Shown: in pieces, positions 1-5,780 of the stretch
Position numbering within the stretch: the stretch's first letter is position 1
Layout of the letters: every line of letters starts with the position of its first letter
Assembly: GCA_020426065.1 (NCBI GenBank)
Contig: JAGQQT010000123.1
Span: 1 to 9,545, forward strand
Length of the DNA: 9,545 nucleotides
Reading direction: 5' to 3'
DNA from: Planctomycetaceae bacterium
Lineage (GTDB): Bacteria; Planctomycetota; Planctomycetia; Planctomycetales; Planctomycetaceae
Made by a program: the position numbers and the translations under genes
Notes under the pieces: generated by a model
The model's database searches: none
What the model was told of the DNA's origin: nothing
Seen by the model: the letters and a program-made list of their open reading frames with translations, nothing else

Positions 1-384
1 TTCACAACAATTGCCAAGTAGTTCGAACAGTTGAGATTCATGCGTCGTTCACGTGATGTCGCTTATTGGCCAGTAGGGGATTGGAATACATTTATCGCTG
101 ATTTATCTTTCTGTGCACCTTGCCGTCTTCGTCCGTCACAGTCAGGGAACCCCAGTACAAGCCGTAACCGCGACGGACGAAGACGGCAGAGCTAAGAATA
201 AGTATCGTCTATTCTCTGCAAGGGGAGAAGGACGGCTTCGCCGACATGTTTTCTTAAGCAGATGCCCTTCCGCTCAGGGCCAAATCCAGCAGGGGTGTAA
301 TTGGTCGTTTATAGCGAGTTTCACAGAACGGCTGGCGTAACCGGGCGGCGACGGTAGATGTTGACTTTAGTTTTCGACAGTCTG
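1..384. other. Gene-free stretch with several hairpins
   Basis: I see no convincing gene here. The one open frame of 75 codons (113-340, plus) has no recognisable motif and runs straight through a long inverted repeat. The stretch is rich in self-complementary segments: a perfect 17-bp inverted repeat (121-137 with 172-188), GCAGAG/CTCTGC (186-191 with 214-219), CGGC-TTC-GCCG (233-243) and GCCCT/AGGGC (264-268 with 276-280). It lies downstream of the FRG gene on the minus strand. No T-run follows any stem, so these are not ordinary intrinsic terminators. A partial direct repeat around GTAACCG...GCGACGG occurs at about 165-176 and 337-354. Confidence 0.5.
121..188. repeat. Perfect 17-bp inverted repeat with 34-nt spacer
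   Basis: TGCCGTCTTCGTCCGTC at 121-137 is the exact reverse complement of GACGGACGAAGACGGCA at 172-188, separated by 34 nt. A perfect 17-bp stem is very unlikely by chance in non-coding DNA. It could fold as a cruciform or as a long RNA hairpin. It does not match the boxes of integron attC sites (RYYYAAC/GTTRRRY), and no transposase is adjacent. Its role is unknown. Confidence 0.85.
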
Positions 385-1119
385 TCAATCTGTATGCGTC
401 GTGTGCCTAAAGTGTTTGACGGTGACTTCGTATTTGATTCTCTGTGTCAATCCATCGAGGTCTGGATATATGAAGCCACGATGAATTCCAAGTTCATACA
501 GTTCGTTTATGATCCGAGTCTTCTGCGTGGCAGAAATACGAATCCTTGTCATCTTCCAGATTTTGTCATTTTGTTCTTCCATTGGCGTCTCTGAATCGTG
601 AACTGTGAAACAACCTGACTGATTCGTCATTCGTGGAGAAATGTGTTTTGGAAAATAGATCACGCCTTCTTGCATAAGTGTTTTTCTGCGCGCGAGATAT
701 GTGCTTTCTGGCAGGCAGTTGTTCGTGGAGTGAAAGCCCAAACACCATACATCGCCGTCGATGTCGTGGTTATGTTCGACCGCGAAGTAAAGAGCCACTA
801 GGGGAGTTCGAGACCAATCAAGCAACCTTGTTGGGAGTCCATGATGCTGAGCAAGGGCAAGCCATTCCAGATCGTCTGATGGTGTGTGGGTGAGGTGTGG
901 AGTAGCTTCGCTTTTGAATGTGCTGAGCATGTACTGCTCGATCTCTCTCCATGTTGCAAATGCACCATCGGTGTTGAGGCGGAACATACTTGGAAGAAGT
1001 TTGTACTCGGCGTTGCTATGGCCGCGGTAGAACCACTGGGCAATATGCCGCTGTTCAAGACTTTGGATTGCAGTCACGTAGTCGGACACACACCCGATTG
1101 TGATCTCTTGCACAGTCAT
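385..1119 (-). CDS. FRG-domain protein of unknown function
   Basis: This 244-residue protein belongs to the FRG-domain family. The family signature is visible as WFYRGH at residues 29-34, followed by a region resembling DLEWLALAQHHGLPTRLLDWS (about 83-103) and ALYFA at 109-113, all in the usual order. FRG domains are named for the F/Y-R-G motif, are often found in accessory or defence-like loci, and have no firmly established activity as far as I know. There is no signal peptide or membrane segment, so it should be cytoplasmic. The ATG at 1119 gives a full-length domain; its upstream GACGGG is only a weak ribosome binding site. It is transcribed in the same direction as the nucleotidyltransferase upstream but is separated from it by 271 nt, so it probably has its own promoter. 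The family call is secure, the function is not. Confidence 0.85.
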   Translation of the reverse strand: MTVQEITIGCVSDYVTAIQSLEQRHIAQWFYRGHSNAEYKLLPSMFRLNTDGAFATWREIEQYMLSTFKSEATPHLTHTPSDDLEWLALAQHHGLPTRLLDWSRTPLVALYFAVEHNHDIDGDVWCLGFHSTNNCLPESTYLARRKTLMQEGVIYFPKHISPRMTNQSGCFTVHDSETPMEEQNDKIWKMTRIRISATQKTRIINELYELGIHRGFIYPDLDGLTQRIKYEVTVKHFRHTTHTD

Positions 1120-1131
1120 ATGCCCGTCGAC

Positions 1132-1167
1132 TAAGTTGATATCTGGATGTTTGTGACATTACGTCAA
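1132..1167 (-). promoter_or_regulatory. Weak promoter candidate for the FRG gene
   Basis: On the minus strand TTGACG (1167-1162) is one mismatch from the -35 consensus and lies about 45 nt before the FRG start codon. A poor -10 (GATATC-like) follows at about the right distance. Only the -35 is persuasive. Confidence 0.2.
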
Positions 1168-1203
1168 AGGTAACCCGGCAGCTGCAACCGGCATGCATTT
1201 CAG

Positions 1204-1254
1204 ATAACAGTAACCCATCGTTCCGGTTAACCGTCTCGTAATGTTATTTTTTTT
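1204..1254 (+). terminator. Imperfect stem with T8 run (terminator-like)
   Basis: ATAACA (1204-1209) pairs with TGTTAT (1242-1247). Between them lies the perfect palindrome CGGTTAACCG (1224-1233), and the structure runs into eight Ts (1247-1254) on the plus strand. The layout resembles an intrinsic terminator, but no plus-strand gene lies upstream and the outer stem is AT-only, so it may be a relic or a coincidence. ACATTACG at 1156-1163 is also inverted at 1237-1244. The rest of 1120-1390 shows no gene. Confidence 0.25.
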
Positions 1255-1390
1255 CGATTCATCGTCCGAGTGATCTTCGAGCTTTGGGTTTTCAGGGTAC
1301 CTCCCTTTGCATCTCATCTATAGTAGTCCATAAATGAGAGACTGTCGAGCAAGTGCCTTCATTCCAGATCTTTGCTGATTAGCGGTGCAT

Positions 1391-1681
1391 TTAGGGAAAG
1401 ACCCGCCAGCCCTGCTGCATCTGAACCGCGGAAATTTCGGTTTCTTCCTCAATTGTCATAAAAGCGAGGTGAAGAGGGAGTTCTAAACAGTCTGGATCTA
1501 TGGACTTTCTAATCGCATCCGCTTGAAAATTGTCGTAGCAAACAATCAATAAATCGATATCGTTCGCATCCGCTTCGTCCCGATTAACAGAACCGAAAAG
1601 ATACCATTGACTACCCACGGCTGTCTCGCCTAATGATGCCGCGAGCTCGCGAAGTCTGGCTATTGTAAGCTCGCGATTCAC
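1391..1681 (-). CDS. Minimal nucleotidyltransferase (MNT-type) domain protein
   Basis: This 96-residue protein carries the polymerase-beta-like nucleotidyltransferase signature: LFGS at about residues 28-31, then a short polar loop and DIDLLIV at about 41-47, where the two aspartates would bind metal. The third acidic strand position is not obvious; the segment LPLHLAFMT has His where related proteins often have Asp, so activity is uncertain. Small MNT proteins commonly act with a partner, either as HEPN/MNT toxin-antitoxin pairs (the MNT modifies the toxin) or as solo accessory enzymes. The GTG start at 1681-1679 overlaps the stop of the upstream gene as GTGA, which indicates translational coupling. 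That partner does not look like a HEPN protein and has lost its 5' end to an insertion sequence, so this gene may no longer be expressed properly. Confidence 0.75.
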   Translation of the reverse strand: MNRELTIARLRELAASLGETAVGSQWYLFGSVNRDEADANDIDLLIVCYDNFQADAIRKSIDPDCLELPLHLAFMTIEEETEISAVQMQQGWRVFP

Positions 1682-1914
1682 TTTGCCAGTCGTTTCATCA
1701 AATGTCCAAACGTCAAAGCCTCAGCATTCATCGTTTGCGCGGCCTCTTCAGCCTGGAGCGTGATAGAGCCGTAACTTGTAGACTTCACTATAATGTCGAA
1801 TTCTCCCAGGTGATCTTTTGCATTGCGTATATCCTCGGCACTTAAGTTGTATGCGTCCACAACTGCAACGGTCAGAGTCAGGGCAATCGCATGAAATTGG
1901 CATGGGGCGTGCAT
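1678..1914 (-). pseudogene. 5'-truncated partner gene fused to IS end
   Basis: This 78-codon frame precedes the nucleotidyltransferase and overlaps it by 4 nt (GTGA), so the two were probably one operon. I do not recognise its family. Its C-terminal part contains a segment reading DIIVKSTSYGSITLQ and ends in a basic helix. The first 12 codons (1914-1879) lie inside the ISAs1-family element, and the native sequence begins only at codon 13 (TLTVAVVDAY...). The original N-terminus is therefore missing and the present ATG is an accidental start donated by the IS left end. The frame stays open further into the IS, up to a stop at 1999-2001. It is best read as the C-terminal remnant of a longer protein. 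A short chimeric product could still be made and could still couple translation of the downstream gene. Confidence 0.6.
1879..1895 (+). repeat. IS left terminal inverted repeat
   Basis: Seventeen bases identical to the reverse complement of 3127-3143, beginning with CAGGG. It supplies the first codons of the truncated minus-strand gene. Confidence 0.9.
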
Positions 1915-1928
1915 TGTAATCCGGTTCG

Positions 1929-3125
1929 GTGTCTGAGGCCATGAGGGCTCAGCTTGCGCAGGGACTTTTGCAATCTTTGCTGGAGTGCTTTGTCGTGTTT
2001 ACCGATCCGTTGTCGTTTTTACTTTTTTTCGATGACCTGCCTGACCCACGTCAGGATAAGAAAGTTCAGCATTCACTCACCGACATGATTTTTCTGGCCA
2101 TGTGTGGGGCAATCGCCAACTGCGATTACTGGACTGAGATTGAGGATTGGGCCTACAACCACGTGGAGTTTCTCAGGCAATATGTCCCGCTTGAACATGG
2201 GATCCCTTCGCATGACACACTGAGTCGTGTCTTCTCCCGACTTGATCCGATCGCATTCTCCGAATGCCTGATCAAGTGGGTAGACTCACTGCAGTTGAGT
2301 CTCGAAGGACAGGGTGTGCACCTAGATGGCAAGGTACTCAGAAGAAGCTTCGACAAAGCGGCTGGCAAAGGCGTGCTGAATGTGGTAACGGCCTGGGCCG
2401 GTGATTTGCATTTGTGCCTGGGGCAACTGCCGGTTGAAGAGGGTTCGAACGAGAAGACCGCGATGCCGAAACTGATTGAGTTGCTGGAGTTAACCGGAGC
2501 GGTGGTGACGGTCGATGCCGCTCATACATCGAAGAAAATCGCCAGGCAGTTGCGTGGCAAGAAGGCCGATTACGTGATGACGGTCAAGAAGAATCAGCCG
2601 AGTCTGTATAACACCATCAATCGGAAATTCGAGGAGTTGTCCGAGAAAGACTTTGAGGATTCCCGCGTGCGGCGCTACACCACCCGTGAAACCAACGGCG
2701 GCCGCGAGGAATATCGTCGCTACACGGTCTTTCCGGCCCCTGCGGAACTCCGTCAACTGGGGTGGTCAGATATGAAGACGATCGGCATGGTCTATCGCGA
2801 GCGGACAGTCGGTGGGAAAACGTCGCACGAATTGATTTACTTCATCTCATCATTGGAACCGAAGGTGAGAAATCTGGCGAAGCAAATTCGGGACCACTGG
2901 AAGATCGAGAATCAGCTGCACTGGACTTTGGATGTGACATTTGCAGAAGATACAAGCCGGATCCGCAAGCAGAACGGGCCGGCGAATGCGGCGATTTTTC
3001 GCCGTCTGGCACTCACGATCGTGAAGCGAGCGGACTACAAACGCAACAGCATGCGAGCCAAACGCAAGCACGCCAGTTGGGCAGAGGAGAACTTACTGCG
3101 ATATCTCACAGGAAAAACCGCATAA
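1929..3125 (+). CDS. ISAs1-family DDE transposase
   Basis: This 398-residue transposase would cut and paste the surrounding element. The N-terminal DDE_Tnp_1-associated region is seen as FFDDLPDPRQDKKVQHSL (about 33-50) and GIPSHDTLSRVFSRLDP (about 91-107). The catalytic domain has D133 in HLDGK, D196 in VTVDAAHT and E327 in HWKIENQLHW, followed by LDVTFAEDTSRIR; together these form the DDE triad and the ISAs1 C-terminal signature. The length is normal and there is no frameshift, so it is probably functional. The start is GTG at 1929, 33 nt inside the left inverted repeat; ATG at 1941 (residue 5) is an alternative. The stop lies 1 nt before the right inverted repeat, as expected in a compact IS. 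Confidence 0.95.
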   Translation: MSEAMRAQLAQGLLQSLLECFVVFTDPLSFLLFFDDLPDPRQDKKVQHSLTDMIFLAMCGAIANCDYWTEIEDWAYNHVEFLRQYVPLEHGIPSHDTLSRVFSRLDPIAFSECLIKWVDSLQLSLEGQGVHLDGKVLRRSFDKAAGKGVLNVVTAWAGDLHLCLGQLPVEEGSNEKTAMPKLIELLELTGAVVTVDAAHTSKKIARQLRGKKADYVMTVKKNQPSLYNTINRKFEELSEKDFEDSRVRRYTTRETNGGREEYRRYTVFPAPAELRQLGWSDMKTIGMVYRERTVGGKTSHELIYFISSLEPKVRNLAKQIRDHWKIENQLHWTLDVTFAEDTSRIRKQNGPANAAIFRRLALTIVKRADYKRNSMRAKRKHASWAEENLLRYLTGKTA

Positions 3126-3126
3126 C

Positions 3127-3143
3127 TTCATGCGATTGCCCTG
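3127..3143 (-). repeat. IS right terminal inverted repeat
   Basis: Exact reverse complement of 1879-1895. The host sequence directly after it (from 3144) is the cut edge of the repeat also seen at 3779-3798. Confidence 0.9.
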
Positions 3144-3163
3144 CCACCCACCCTACTCGACTA
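3144..3163. repeat. Truncated cassette-tail repeat, copy 1
   Basis: Eighteen of 20 bases match 3779-3798 (both begin CCACCCAC and end CTCGACTA). On the minus strand this is the segment just after the SUKH-4 gene. The intact copy continues leftward into a palindromic unit; here the IS right end replaces that continuation. Confidence 0.8.
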
Positions 3164-3165
3164 CC

Positions 3166-3678
3166 CTACACACCATCCCTGACCTCTATAAGACAATCTC
3201 TCCACATTATCCCATCATTGCTAATCGCCAATGGGTCAATCTCTGTCAATCTATCTACAAGCCAACCCAAGTCCTTGTATCCACCAGATTCTGCCTCCAT
3301 AAACAAAGCATCAAAAGCCAAGAAACTATCAACTGAAGAATTTACATAACCACAGTATTCCAATCTTTTCTCAACAAACACAACATGCCCCGACTCCGTA
3401 CACACCGAGTATTCACCAGTATAATTGCTACCCACAACAATAGATTTTTCGACGCTAATGAGAATGCCTGACAGACGATATTCAATAGCGGGGATATAAG
3501 TTCTTACTTCGAGTGATTTTGCCGGGGTAAATAAATCCCCCATCAAAGGCAGTCCAATCCTAATAGCCGCACCAATTAACTCTTTATGCAGGTTCATTTC
3601 GCATTGTGCATAACTTGGATGGACAAACTTCTCCTTCCCTATTGCAGCTACAATATCTTCGTCTTTCATGCGATTCAT
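3166..3678 (-). CDS. SUKH-4-like immunity protein
   Basis: This 170-residue soluble protein resembles the SUKH-4 group of SMI1/KNR4-like immunity proteins, which neutralise the toxin domain of polymorphic contact-dependent toxins by direct binding. Visible family features are the beta-strand stretch SIVVGSNYTGEYSVCTESGHVV (about 79-100) and the following YVNSSVDSFLAFDALF (about 111-126), with an acidic, helical C-terminus including DPLAISNDGIMWRDCL. There is no signal peptide. The ATG at 3678 is preceded by AAGGA with 5 nt spacing, a good ribosome binding site; the in-frame ATG at 3669 is an alternative. No toxin gene is visible in the window, so it is either an orphan immunity gene or its toxin lies elsewhere. 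Start block and tail are shared with the gene at 3796-4152. The family assignment comes from sequence pattern only; SUKH subtype could differ. Confidence 0.7.
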   Translation of the reverse strand: MNRMKDEDIVAAIGKEKFVHPSYAQCEMNLHKELIGAAIRIGLPLMGDLFTPAKSLEVRTYIPAIEYRLSGILISVEKSIVVGSNYTGEYSVCTESGHVVFVEKRLEYCGYVNSSVDSFLAFDALFMEAESGGYKDLGWLVDRLTEIDPLAISNDGIMWRDCLIEVRDGV

Positions 3679-3688
3679 TATAGTCCTT
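3671..3688 (-). promoter_or_regulatory. Ribosome-binding/start block, copy 1
   Basis: On the minus strand this reads AAGGACTA-TA-ATGAATCG. It is identical at 16 of 18 positions to 4162-4145 in front of the neighbouring gene. The AAGGA core sits 5 nt before ATG and fixes the start at 3678. Further upstream TACTTC and GAATGAA are also common to both leaders, with a 16-nt extra segment in the other copy. Confidence 0.75.
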
Positions 3689-3709
3689 CATTCCTGAGAA
3701 GTAGGTAGG

Positions 3710-3735
3710 GTGGGTGAAACGAAGTGAAACCCACC
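3710..3735. repeat. REP-like palindrome, unit A
   Basis: GGTGGGT (3709-3715) pairs with ACCCACC (3729-3735) around a 13-nt loop. The unit starts GTGGGTG and ends GAAACCCACC. Its reverse complement is closely similar to 3761-3786 (about 20 of 26 positions), so the two form an inverted pair. GTAGGGTGGGTG at 3705-3716 also occurs inverted at 3145-3156 next to the IS. It has no T-run, so it is not a classical terminator. Confidence 0.75.
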
Positions 3736-3760
3736 GTGCATATTGCGGGTTGAATACGAA

Positions 3761-3786
3761 GTTGGGTTTCGCGTTGCTCCACCCAC
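3761..3786. repeat. REP-like palindrome, unit B (inverted to A)
   Basis: The unit begins GTTGGGTTTCGCG and ends CTCCACCCAC, with GTGGGT-type arms facing each other. It is the inverted partner of unit A across 25 nt, an arrangement like the paired REP modules of enterobacteria. It directly follows the stop codon of the gene at 3796-4152. Confidence 0.7.
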
Positions 3787-3798
3787 ACTGCTCGACTA
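3779..3798. repeat. Cassette-tail repeat, copy 2 (intact)
   Basis: CCACCCACACTGCTCGACTA matches 3144-3163 at 18 of 20 positions. It includes the stop codon (TAG, minus strand, 3798-3796) of the small gene and runs into REP unit B, so the conserved tail touches the coding sequence itself. Confidence 0.8.
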
Positions 3799-4152
3799 TT
3801 CCTCAAAGGTAATTCTGGTGTTTAACAGGTCAATTTCTGAGCCATCGGAAAGTGAGATTATCTGCTTTGATGCAACGCCCCACTTGCGTCCCTTAGACTC
3901 GCAATACGCCGTCAATTTACGTCGCCAACCGGGAATATCACCCCTGTATGCCAGTGCAAGCAATGATGATCCGTCTGCTAGGGGAATATGAGCTTTTGAT
4001 TCGACAACTCCGCCAGATTGGGGCAACGGGACTTCCGCACATGAAGACATTGCATCGTCAACAAACTGACGAAAACCTTCGCTCCTGGCTACTTGTACGT
4101 ATAGATGCTCCACACCCTCAACATCAATCAGTCCAGGAACAGGTCGATTCAT
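3796..4152 (-). CDS. Small unknown protein, possible immunity or cassette gene
   Basis: This 118-residue soluble protein has no family I can name. It has a predicted mixed alpha/beta character: an N-terminal part with a VEHLYVQVARSEGFRQFVDD stretch, a central AHIPLADGSSLLALAYRG strand pair, and a C-terminal GRKWGVASKQIISLSDGSE segment ending in TRITFEE. No membrane segment or signal peptide is seen. I place the start at ATG 4152 because AAGGA lies 5 nt upstream; an 8-codon longer frame from 4176 has no comparable ribosome binding site. It is on the same strand as the SUKH-4-like gene, 117 nt upstream of it, with a matching start block and a matching tail repeat. That context suggests another immunity or accessory cassette gene, which is inference only. 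Confidence 0.6.
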   Translation of the reverse strand: MNRPVPGLIDVEGVEHLYVQVARSEGFRQFVDDAMSSCAEVPLPQSGGVVESKAHIPLADGSSLLALAYRGDIPGWRRKLTAYCESKGRKWGVASKQIISLSDGSEIDLLNTRITFEE

Positions 4153-4162
4153 GGTAGTCCTT
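4145..4162 (-). promoter_or_regulatory. Ribosome-binding/start block, copy 2
   Basis: On the minus strand this reads AAGGACTA-CC-ATGAATCG. The match to 3688-3671 spans both the Shine-Dalgarno region and the first three codons (Met-Asn-Arg), although the proteins that follow are otherwise unrelated. Confidence 0.75.
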
Positions 4163-4195
4163 ACTGTGTGTTGCAATTCATTCTCAGTGAAGTAA

Positions 4196-4212
4196 GGCAG
4201 GTAACATCTGCC
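4196..4212. repeat. Short hairpin GGCAG-7-CTGCC
   Basis: GGCAG (4196-4200) and CTGCC (4208-4212) form a 5-bp stem with a 7-nt loop in the intergenic space between the minus-strand cassettes and the sulfatase. It resembles the longer palindrome at 4290-4306 and may be a diverged relative. Confidence 0.4.
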
Positions 4213-4289
4213 GAAATGGTTTTGGCGATGCGTTGGATTTTGGTGTTTTTAGCCCACCATCACAAGTGCCCAATGCGTTCATTGATGGC

Positions 4290-4306
4290 GGCAGGCGATG
4301 CCTGCC
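4290..4306. repeat. Perfect palindrome GGCAGGC-GAT-GCCTGCC
   Basis: A 7-bp perfect stem with a 3-nt loop, followed by CTAC. It is a second type of REP-like element, different from the GTGGGT units at 3710-3786. The AGCCCACCATCACAAG stretch at 4250-4265 also recalls the GTGGGC-type arms. No T-run follows it. The rest of 4153-4409 shows no gene. Confidence 0.6.
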
Positions 4307-4409
4307 CTACGGTATCACAAGGCTTCTCTGCTAACGTTTCTTTCCTCAATCCTGTTCCTGACTTATGATGGGTTTCCATTATTTTGCTGCGATCAGGAGT
4401 TTGGTGCTC

Positions 4410-5780
4410 ATGCGAAGTGGGATTTCTTTGTTGATGTTTGGGGTGGTGTTCCTGGCATCAGGTGTGGTTTGTCGTGGTGAGGGGAGTGCAACGCCGCCGA
4501 ATGTGCTGTTGATTGTGGCGGATGATTTGGGGTGGTCGGATTTGAGTTGTTATGGAGGAGAAATTCCGACTCCGCACTGTGCCCGGCTGGCTCGTGAGGG
4601 ATTGCAGCTGACGCGGTTTTATTCCACGGGGCGGTGTTGTCCTTCCCGGGGAGCGTTGCTGACGGGGCAGTATCCGCATCGTGTCGGGCTGGGGCACATG
4701 ACGATTGACCTGAAGCGTCCCGGTTACCGGGGACGCGTGGATCCAGATGTCCCGGTGCTGGCCCAGTTGTTGAAGGCGAAAGGATATGCGACTTACCTGT
4801 CCGGGAAATGGCATCTGGGAACAGACGATCCTACCCGACACGGATTCGATGAATTTTACGGCACACTGGTTAGTGCGAAGACGTTCTGGGATCCCGCTCA
4901 TCTGCTGCGACTGCCGGCGGGCAGGCCGCGCCGGGAGTATCCGGCCGGGACATTTTACGCGACGGATGCGGTGACCGATCAGGCTCTCGATTTTCTGGAT
5001 CAGGCCCGGAATGAAACCGGAAAGCCCTGGTTTCTGTATCTGGCCTATCATGCACCCCATTTTCCCCTGCACGCTCGACTGGAGGACATTGCCCGACATG
5101 CCAGCCGGTATCAGGTGGGCTGGGATCAGATTCGTCAAGCACGATTTGCCCGGCAGGTCGAACTCGGACTGTTTGCTGAGACGGCACAGCTTTCGCCCCG
5201 GTCTCCTTACTGGGACTACGGTGAGCAGCACACGGGAGTCAACCCGGGTTGGGACAGTCTGGATGCAGAACGTCGGGCTGATCTGGCCAGGCGGATGGCG
5301 ATTTATGCAGCCATGGTCGACCGGCTCGATCAGAATGTGGGACGAGTGCTGAAGTCACTGGAGGAGCATGCTGAAGCAGACAACACACTGGTGATTTTCT
5401 GTTCGGACAATGGAGCGTGTGCCGAGTGGGATCCTCATGGATTTGATATTTCATCCAGTCCACAGAATATTCTGCACACCGGCGATCAGCTGGAACAGAT
5501 GGGTTCGGCCGGGACGTTTCACAGTGTTGGTTCGGGCTGGGCCAATGCCAGCAATACGCCGTTTCGAATGTACAAGCACTACAATCACGAAGGGGGGATC
5601 AGTTCCCCGTGCCTGATCCGTTTTCCGGGTCGGATTCAAGCAGCGGGACGGATCGACAACACCCCCGCTCATCTGATTGACCTTGTCCCGACAATTCTGG
5701 GAGCGTCGGGCCAGACGGATCTGGCGGGTTATCCAGGAAAAAGTCTTGCGCCGCTGTTTGATCAGCAGTCTCTGTCGTAA
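4410..5780 (+). CDS. Secreted sulfatase, S1 family, cut short by in-frame TAA
   Basis: This frame encodes a formylglycine-dependent sulfatase (arylsulfatase A-like) that would hydrolyse sulfate esters outside the cytoplasm. Numbered from ATG 4410, it has a signal peptide (MRSG, a hydrophobic stretch to about residue 20, likely cleavage after GSA at 27), metal-binding ADDLG at 37-41, the CCPSR motif with C76 as the residue to be converted to formylglycine, GKWHLG with K133 and H135, AYHAPH with H214/H217, SDNG with D333/N334, and YKHYNHEGG with K389. I prefer ATG 4410, which follows AGGAG by 10 nt; ATG 4365 has no ribosome binding site and would bury the signal peptide. The catalytic N-terminal domain is complete, but TAA at 5778-5780 ends the protein at residue 456 before its C-terminal domain. 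Ribokinase follows on the same strand. Probably a recent pseudogene or a base-calling error. Confidence 0.85.
   Translation: MRSGISLLMFGVVFLASGVVCRGEGSATPPNVLLIVADDLGWSDLSCYGGEIPTPHCARLAREGLQLTRFYSTGRCCPSRGALLTGQYPHRVGLGHMTIDLKRPGYRGRVDPDVPVLAQLLKAKGYATYLSGKWHLGTDDPTRHGFDEFYGTLVSAKTFWDPAHLLRLPAGRPRREYPAGTFYATDAVTDQALDFLDQARNETGKPWFLYLAYHAPHFPLHARLEDIARHASRYQVGWDQIRQARFARQVELGLFAETAQLSPRSPYWDYGEQHTGVNPGWDSLDAERRADLARRMAIYAAMVDRLDQNVGRVLKSLEEHAEADNTLVIFCSDNGACAEWDPHGFDISSSPQNILHTGDQLEQMGSAGTFHSVGSGWANASNTPFRMYKHYNHEGGISSPCLIRFPGRIQAAGRIDNTPAHLIDLVPTILGASGQTDLAGYPGKSLAPLFDQQSLS

Larger units (their letters stand above)
1879..3143 (+). mobile_element. Complete ISAs1-family insertion sequence, 1265 bp
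   Basis: The element is bounded by perfect 17-bp terminal inverted repeats: CAGGGCAATCGCATGAA at 1879-1895 and its reverse complement at 3127-3143. The CAGGG ends and the length of about 1.3 kb fit ISAs1. It contains one intact transposase gene. ISAs1 elements usually make target duplications of 8-10 bp, but the flanks here (GTCAGAGT on the left, CCACCCAC on the right) do not match. The left end cuts the gene at 1678-1914; the right end cuts a palindromic repeat shared with 3779-3798. The missing duplication and two unrelated broken flanks point to a deletion or recombination after insertion. Confidence 0.9.

Noticed and set aside
113..340. 75-codon plus-strand open frame
   Set aside because: It has no recognisable motif and no clear ribosome binding site, and it spans the 17-bp inverted repeat and several hairpins, which explain its base pattern better than coding does.
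121..360. Possible integron attC sites around the long inverted repeat, suggested by the cassette-like gene content
   Set aside because: No RYYYAAC/GTTRRRY box pair flanks the stem, no integrase gene is present, and the cassette borders at 3144-4162 are of a different type.
1676..1681. TGAATCG start of the nucleotidyltransferase, as in the two cassette genes
   Set aside because: The AAGGACTA part upstream is absent and the start overlaps another gene, so the short match is probably coincidental.
3665..3675. TTCATGCGATT shared between the IS right end (3127-3137) and the start of the SUKH-4-like gene
   Set aside because: It is an 11-nt match only, inside coding sequence, and does not extend; probably chance.
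4458..5231. 257-codon minus-strand frame opposite the sulfatase
   Set aside because: It is the antisense shadow of a gene with all sulfatase motifs, and it has no recognisable domain.
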